Below are positions 46,470-51,389 of a stretch of DNA of 51,389 nucleotides, in pieces (position 1 is the first letter of the stretch; the number at the start of each line of letters is the position of its first letter). Made by a program: the position numbers and the translations under genes. Source of the stretch: an uncultured Pseudomonadota bacterium (GTDB lineage Bacteria > Pseudomonadota > Gammaproteobacteria > Methylococcales > Methylomonadaceae); the NCBI GenBank assembly GCA_903918375.1, contig CAIXED010000077.1, positions 1 through 51,389 on the forward strand, in the 5' to 3' direction. The notes under the pieces are model-generated. The model worked only from the letters and a program-made list of their open reading frames with translations. It did no database searches and had not been told where the DNA came from.

Positions 46470-49400
46470 ATGTCAAACCAGCAGACTATGACCATAGACG
46501 GCAATCAAGCCGCCGCTATCATTGCCCATAAACTCAACGAAGTGATCGCCATTTACCCGATTACGCCGTCCTCGGCGATGGGTGAATGGTCGGATGAATG
46601 GTCATCGCGTGGCCAAGTCAATTTATGGGGCACAGTGCCGCAAGTGATTGAAATGCAGAGTGAAGCCGGTGCAGCTGGCACCATTCACGGCGCATTACAA
46701 GCCGGTGCCTTAGCCACCACTTTTACCGCCTCACAAGGCTTGTTGTTGATGCTGCCAAATATGTACAAAATCGCTGGCGAGCTAACGCCAACGGTTTTCC
46801 ATATCGCCGCCCGTTCTTTAGCTTGCCAAGGTTTATCCATTTTTGGTGATCACAGTGATGTGATGTCGGCGCGAATGACTGGCTTCGCCATGCTCTGCGC
46901 CAATTCCCCGCAAGAAGTTCACGACTTTGCCCTACTCGCCCACGCTGTCAGCCTTGAAAGTCGCTTGCCGTTTATGCATTTTTTCGACGGCTTCCGCACT
47001 TCACACGAAGTCGCCAAAATTCAGTTAATCGACGATAGCGTGATTCGCGCCATGATTAACGATGAGTGGCTCAACGCCCATCGCCAACGCGCCTTAACCC
47101 CCGATCAACCACAAATGCGCGGCTCGGCGCAAAATCCTGACGTTTATTTTCAAGGTCGCGAAGCGGTTAATCCTTACTACCAAGCTTTGCCAAACTTAAT
47201 GCAAAACGCCATGAACCGTTTTGCCGCGCTGACTGGCCGCCAATACCAACTTTATCAATACAGTGGTTCGCCACAAGCCGAGCAAGTGATCGTGATCATG
47301 GGTTCGGGTGCGGAAACGGTGGCTGAAACTATCGATTTTCTCAATCAACAAGGACAATCACTCGGCTTGTTGAAAGTGCGCTTGTTCCGGCCTTTCGATG
47401 CCAAGGCTTTAGTTACCGCCCTACCCGCCAGCTGCAACAGCATCGCGGTATTAGACCGAACCAAAGAACCCGGCGCAGACGGCGAACCTTTATACAAAGA
47501 TGTGCTGACCGCCTTGGTGCAAGCGTTTAGCAACGGCGAACTCGCCCAGCTACCGAAAATCGTCGGCGGTCGCTACGGCTTGTCGTCAAAAGAATTTACC
47601 CCCGGCATGGTGAAAGCGGTGTTTGAAAACCTGCAACAAGCCCAACCGAAAAATCAATTTACCATAGGCATTCATGACGATGTCAGCCACAGCAGTTTGG
47701 TTTGGGATACCGAATTTCGGATTCCCAATCCAGCGCACATTTTCCAAGCCCTGTTTTATGGTTTGGGCAGTGATGGCACAGTAAGCGCCAATAAAAACAG
47801 CATCAAAATCATCGGCGAAGCCACCGACAGCTCCGCGCAAGGTTATTTCGTGTACGACTCGAAAAAATCCGGTGCGATCACGGTTTCGCATTTACGCTTT
47901 GGTGCCGAGCCGATTGGTTCGACTTATTTAATCGGCAAAAACGACGCCAATTTTGTCGCTTGTCATCAGCCGATGTTTTTAGACCGTTACCCAATGCTCG
48001 ACAACGCTGCCGATAACGCAGTGTTTTTGCTGAATTCACCGATAGCCGCCGACAAGATTTGGGACAGTTTGCCAGCCAGCGCCCAACAACAGATCATCGC
48101 TAAAAACATCCGCTTGTTTGTGATTGATGCTTACGCCGTAGCCGCCAACACCGGCATGGGCAAACGCATTAACACCATTATGCAAACCTGCTTTTTTGCG
48201 ATTTCTGGCGTATTGCCGCAACAGCAAGCAATCGACGCCATTAAACACGCGGTCGAAAAAACCTACAGCAAAAAAGGCCAGCGGATTGTTGGGCTGAATT
48301 TCAAAGCGATTGATGAAACCTTGGCGGCGCTACATCCGATTAATTTGCCATTAAGCGCTGCTTCAGCCACCACTAAAACCGACAACCGCAGCGAAATTTT
48401 TGTTAATGCACCCCGCTTTATCAAAAATGTCACTGCCGAAATCATTGCTGGACGCGGGGATTTATTACCAGTCAGCGCGATGCCCAATGATGGCAGCTTT
48501 CCTACCGGCACCGCCGCTTATGAAAAACGCAATCTGGCTTTAGAAATTCCGGTCTGGGAAACTGATTTATGTACCCAATGCGGCAAATGCGTGATGGTTT
48601 GTCCTCATGCGGTGATTCGCAGCAAAATCTATACGCCCGACACCTTAAGCAATGCGCCGGACAGCTTTAAACACGCGCCTATGCTGGGCAAAGACTTCCC
48701 AGAAGGTTTATCGATCAGCTACCAAGTCGCGCCAGAAGATTGCACCGGCTGTAGTTTATGCGTCGATATTTGCCCGATTCGTGACAAATCCAACGCCAGC
48801 CGCAAAGCCTTGAACATGGCGCCACAAGCGCCGTTACGCAGCCAAGAAAGTCAAAACTGGGATTACTTCCTCAGCTTGCCGGAATACGACCGACGCCAGT
48901 TGAAAACCAACACCATCAAAGGCTCCATGGTGCTGCAGCCTTTATTCGAGTTTTCCGGTGCTTGCGTCGGCTGCGGCGAAACCCCTTACATCAAACTGGC
49001 CTCGCAATTATTCGGTGATCGGATGATCGTCGCCAATGCCACCGGTTGTTCGTCAATTTACGGTGGCAATTTACCGACTACACCGTGGGCGAAAAATCTC
49101 GAAGGCCGAGGCCCAGCGTGGAGTAATTCATTATTTGAAGATAACGCCGAATTTGGTTTAGGCATGCGAGTGGCTATCGATAAACAAGCCCAACACGCCG
49201 CCGAATTACTGACGCAATTAAGGCCAGCCTTAGGTGATCAATTAGTCGATGCCCTGCTCTACGCTGACCAATCGGATGAAGCCGGAATTTATGAACAACG
49301 GCAACGGCTGGCAGATCTGAAACAACAACTGGCGCAATCCTCGCACCCCACCGCGCAAAGCTTGTTACCGTTAGCTGATTATTTATGCAAAAAAAGCGTC

Positions 49401-50111
49401 TGGATTATCGGCGGTGATGGCTGGGCCTATGACATCGGTTACGGTGGCTTGGATCATGTGTTAGCCAGCGGTCGTAACGTCAATATTTTGGTGCTGGATA
49501 CCGAAGTCTATTCAAACACTGGCGGCCAAACTTCAAAATCGACCCCGCTCGGTGCGGTGGCTAAATTTGCTGCTGGCGGTAAAGCCACAGCGAAAAAAGA
49601 CTTGGCTTTATTGGCGATGGATTACGGCAATGTCTATGTCGCTCACGTTGCTTACGCTGGCAAAGACACTCAAACCCTCAGCGCCTTTTTAGAAGCCGAA
49701 GCCCACGATGGTCCGTCAATCATCATCGCTTATGCGCCGTGTATCGCTCACGGCATTGATTTATCCAATAATCATCGCCAACAAAATCTGGCGGTTAAAA
49801 GCGGTCATTGGCCGTTATTCCGTTTCGATCCTAATAAAATCGCCCAAGGCAAAAATCCGATGCACCTCGATTCTGCCGAGCCATCGATCCCTTATCGCGA
49901 TTTTGTGATGACTGAAACCCGTTTCAGTATGCTCTGGCAAACCCACCCCGACCACGCCGAAGCCTTTTTGCAACAAGCCCAGCAAGATGTGCAAAACCGC
50001 TATCGCTATTACAAACAACTATCGGAACTGGATTGGAGCCAATCGCACAGTGTTTCCGCCATCAAAGCCCAATTGATGACCCAGATTGCACCGGAGAGCC
50101 AACATGATTGA
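46470..50111 (+). CDS. nifJ: Pyruvate:ferredoxin (flavodoxin) oxidoreductase
   Basis: NifJ oxidatively decarboxylates pyruvate to acetyl-CoA and reduces ferredoxin or flavodoxin. The 1213-residue protein is the single-chain form. It has the pyruvate domain start (MTIDGNQAAAIIAHKLNEVI, YPITPSSAMGEW), two 4Fe-4S motifs (CTQCGKCVMVCP from C701 and CTGCSLCVDICP from C758), and the TPP region (CVGCGETPYIKLASQLFGDR, WIIGGDGWAYDIGYGGLDHV, LDTEVYSNTGGQTSKSTPLG). AAGG precedes the ATG. It overlaps the next gene by 8 bases. In an aerobic methanotroph it may serve low-oxygen metabolism or nitrogen fixation. Confidence 0.97.
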   Translation: MSNQQTMTIDGNQAAAIIAHKLNEVIAIYPITPSSAMGEWSDEWSSRGQVNLWGTVPQVIEMQSEAGAAGTIHGALQAGALATTFTASQGLLLMLPNMYKIAGELTPTVFHIAARSLACQGLSIFGDHSDVMSARMTGFAMLCANSPQEVHDFALLAHAVSLESRLPFMHFFDGFRTSHEVAKIQLIDDSVIRAMINDEWLNAHRQRALTPDQPQMRGSAQNPDVYFQGREAVNPYYQALPNLMQNAMNRFAALTGRQYQLYQYSGSPQAEQVIVIMGSGAETVAETIDFLNQQGQSLGLLKVRLFRPFDAKALVTALPASCNSIAVLDRTKEPGADGEPLYKDVLTALVQAFSNGELAQLPKIVGGRYGLSSKEFTPGMVKAVFENLQQAQPKNQFTIGIHDDVSHSSLVWDTEFRIPNPAHIFQALFYGLGSDGTVSANKNSIKIIGEATDSSAQGYFVYDSKKSGAITVSHLRFGAEPIGSTYLIGKNDANFVACHQPMFLDRYPMLDNAADNAVFLLNSPIAADKIWDSLPASAQQQIIAKNIRLFVIDAYAVAANTGMGKRINTIMQTCFFAISGVLPQQQAIDAIKHAVEKTYSKKGQRIVGLNFKAIDETLAALHPINLPLSAASATTKTDNRSEIFVNAPRFIKNVTAEIIAGRGDLLPVSAMPNDGSFPTGTAAYEKRNLALEIPVWETDLCTQCGKCVMVCPHAVIRSKIYTPDTLSNAPDSFKHAPMLGKDFPEGLSISYQVAPEDCTGCSLCVDICPIRDKSNASRKALNMAPQAPLRSQESQNWDYFLSLPEYDRRQLKTNTIKGSMVLQPLFEFSGACVGCGETPYIKLASQLFGDRMIVANATGCSSIYGGNLPTTPWAKNLEGRGPAWSNSLFEDNAEFGLGMRVAIDKQAQHAAELLTQLRPALGDQLVDALLYADQSDEAGIYEQRQRLADLKQQLAQSSHPTAQSLLPLADYLCKKSVWIIGGDGWAYDIGYGGLDHVLASGRNVNILVLDTEVYSNTGGQTSKSTPLGAVAKFAAGGKATAKKDLALLAMDYGNVYVAHVAYAGKDTQTLSAFLEAEAHDGPSIIIAYAPCIAHGIDLSNNHRQQNLAVKSGHWPLFRFDPNKIAQGKNPMHLDSAEPSIPYRDFVMTETRFSMLWQTHPDHAEAFLQQAQQDVQNRYRYYKQLSELDWSQSHSVSAIKAQLMTQIAPESQHD

Positions 50112-51117
50112 TTTAAGCACCGAGTATTTAGGTTTAAAACTGGCCAATCCGCTGGTGCCATCGGCCTCACCTTTAAGCAAAGATTTAGCCACTGCCAAAC
50201 AATTGCAAGATGCAGGTGCAGCGGCGTTAGTGATGTATTCCTTGTTTGAAGAAAAAATTGAAGCCGAACAACAGCATATGCAACGGTTTTTCTATCAACA
50301 GGCATTTGGCAATGCCGAGGCCGATAGTTTTCTGCCCTTGCCAGACAGCATCAAAACCTACCATGAACGCTATTTGGACAATCTCTATCGCCTGAAACAC
50401 GGCCTATCGATTCCGGTGATTGCCAGTTTAAATGGCAATACTTTAGGTGGCTGGACTGATTACAGCTTGGCGTTGCAACAAGCCGGTGCCGATGCTTTGG
50501 AATTAAACATCTACCACCTGCCAGCCAATCCCGCCCAAGATAGCCTGAGTGTTGAGCAGCAATATTTAGACATCGTTCGCGCGGTGAAAAGCAAAATCAG
50601 CATCCCGCTGACCGTCAAACTCTCACCGCAATTCAGCTCGCCGTTACATTTCGCTAAACAGTTACAACTTGCCGGCGCTGATGGCATTGCTTTGTTTAAC
50701 CGTTTTTATCAAGCCGATATTGATTTAGACAGCTTGCAAATCGTCCCTAAATTGGAATTATCGACCTCAGCAGAAGCCTTGCTGCGTATCCGTTGGACAG
50801 CGTTAATGTTTGGCCGTACCGATTTATCGCTGGCGGTGACGGGTGGTTTTCATCAAATGCCCGAAGTGTTGAAAGCGCTGCTGGCCGGTGCGGATGTGGT
50901 GCATTTGTGTAGTGCATTGCTGCAAGCGGGGCCGAGTCGGATTAGTCAGATTTTGCAGGATTTACAACACTGGCTGGCCGAACATGAATATCAATCAATA
51001 CAACAACTAAAAGGCAGCGTCAGCCACCAACACGCGATTAACCCCAGTGATTATGAACGGGCGAATTATTTGCAGGTTTTGGATAGTTATTCTGGGGTTA
51101 GTGGGGTTTGGCGCTAG
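50104..51117 (+). CDS. Dihydroorotate dehydrogenase-like flavoprotein
   Basis: This 337-residue protein has the DHOD TIM-barrel fold: LGLKLANPLVPSASPLSKDL at the start, PVIASLNGNTLGGWTDYSLA, LTVKLSPQFSS, and VTGGFHQMPEVLKALLAGAD at the phosphate site. The usual active-site NxGCPN segment is replaced by ALELNIYHLPANP, so the normal pyrimidine reaction is doubtful. The ATG at 50104 overlaps the nifJ stop by 8 bases, so the two are probably translationally coupled. DHOD-like genes are often paired with nifJ, but the reaction is not known to me. Confidence 0.85.
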   Translation: MIDLSTEYLGLKLANPLVPSASPLSKDLATAKQLQDAGAAALVMYSLFEEKIEAEQQHMQRFFYQQAFGNAEADSFLPLPDSIKTYHERYLDNLYRLKHGLSIPVIASLNGNTLGGWTDYSLALQQAGADALELNIYHLPANPAQDSLSVEQQYLDIVRAVKSKISIPLTVKLSPQFSSPLHFAKQLQLAGADGIALFNRFYQADIDLDSLQIVPKLELSTSAEALLRIRWTALMFGRTDLSLAVTGGFHQMPEVLKALLAGADVVHLCSALLQAGPSRISQILQDLQHWLAEHEYQSIQQLKGSVSHQHAINPSDYERANYLQVLDSYSGVSGVWR

Positions 51118-51134
51118 GTTTTCGCTGTGGGCAG

Positions 51135-51164
51135 TTAGGCTCCCATACGCTGGGCGAAGCCTAA
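51135..51164. repeat. Compound hairpin downstream of the DHOD-like gene
   Basis: TTAGGCT pairs with AGCCTAA, and the inner CCCA pairs with TGGG, around TACGC, with a 3-base bulge. It lies 18 bases after the stop codon. No T-run follows, so it may be a 3'-end stabiliser or part of a dispersed palindromic repeat. Confidence 0.45.
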
Positions 51165-51213
51165 GCAGGGTGTTGGCAAAGCAAAATTTCATATTTCTAA
51201 TCATTGCATAGCA

Positions 51214-51274
51214 TGTGTTGAGCGATAGCGAAGCGCATCAATCGCGAACGATGCGCTTCACGTTGTTCAGCACA
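51214..51274. repeat. Palindromic REP/MITE-like element
   Basis: GAAGCGCATC (51230-51239) and GATGCGCTTC (51250-51259) are perfect inverted repeats. The outer parts (TGTGTTGAGCGATAGC and GTTGTTCAGCACA) are imperfectly complementary, giving a palindrome of about 60 bases. The internal GAGCGATAGCGAAGC resembles dispersed palindromes seen in many proteobacterial genomes. Confidence 0.6.
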
Positions 51275-51389
51275 TATATGGACTCCTCTCCAATTGCAAG
51301 CCAAGTATTATCAAAATTAATGCTTTTAACAGAGATCAAGATTGCAGCCATATATTCGGTCTCTTGATGAAGGTGCTTAATTGACCTTC
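51238..51389 (-). CDS. Possible 3' end of a minus-strand gene entering from the right
   Basis: From the right edge to a TGA at 51238-51240 a minus-strand frame stays open for 49 codons. It ends ...ILISVKSINFDNTWLAIGEE, then SIYVLNNVKRIVRD. The last residues would be encoded by the palindromic element. I recognise no family; an open frame of this length can occur by chance, so this is a weak call. Confidence 0.3.
   Translation of the reverse strand, partial: RSIKHLHQETEYMAAILISVKSINFDNTWLAIGEESIYVLNNVKRIVRD

Overview
The window looks like a chromosomal segment of a gammaproteobacterium, most probably a methane-oxidising member of the Methylococcales. This rests on gene content. A serine-cycle/C1 block (mtdA, a type-2 glycerate kinase, glyA, ftfL, with mdh divergent) sits beside housekeeping gene orders typical of Gammaproteobacteria: rpoZ-spoT-recG, prmB-aroC, gcvR-bcp and a birA-coaX pair. 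No methane monooxygenase gene is in the window, so the lifestyle is inferred.

Layout, left to right. 1-395: start of a two-partner-secretion exoprotein leaving the left edge. 755-5842: an arsenic operon arsR-arsC-arsD-arsA-acr3 followed by a CobW-type GTPase. 5909-10160: a deoxycytidylate deaminase-like enzyme, a small unknown membrane-associated protein, and a prmB-aroC-MFS operon on the minus strand. 10236-16628: mdh, then divergently mtdA-gckA-glyA-ftfL, ended by a strong bidirectional terminator. 16707-20009: oadG-oadA-oadB, a sodium-pump oxaloacetate decarboxylase. 20136-24856: bcp, gcvR and a pgaBCD poly-GlcNAc cluster lacking pgaA. 25073-27134: a small secreted protein divergent from an unusual exported S8-like protease. 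27131-29634: tusD-tusC-birA-coaX. 29750-31204: a BepA-like periplasmic metalloprotease. 31656-36571: rpoZ-spoT-ridA-recG.

36572-42127 is an accessory, partly decayed island between recG and sucA. It holds a 1176-residue SF1 helicase, the 3' end of an IS3-family transposase, a frameshifted fragment of a type I restriction subunit (HsdR), and a 5'-truncated AlbA_2/HATPase regulator gene. The truncated gene lies between two copies of a 69-bp sequence. The right copy is exactly the sucA leader with its probable promoter, and the left copy is fused to the interior of the broken gene. I consider this the most informative structure in the window.

42196-51117: sucA-sucB, a small YbdD/YjiX protein, then nifJ (pyruvate:ferredoxin oxidoreductase) overlapping a dihydroorotate dehydrogenase-like gene. 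The right end carries two palindromic elements and possibly the 3' end of a minus-strand gene.

The metabolic genes share C3/C4 and C1 intermediates. ftfL and mtdA load and oxidise C1 units, glyA joins them to glycine, gckA returns glycerate to glycolysis, mdh and oadGAB handle malate and oxaloacetate, and sucAB and nifJ decarboxylate 2-oxoglutarate and pyruvate. I found no tRNA, rRNA or CRISPR array. No calculation or database search was possible; positions of motifs were counted by hand.
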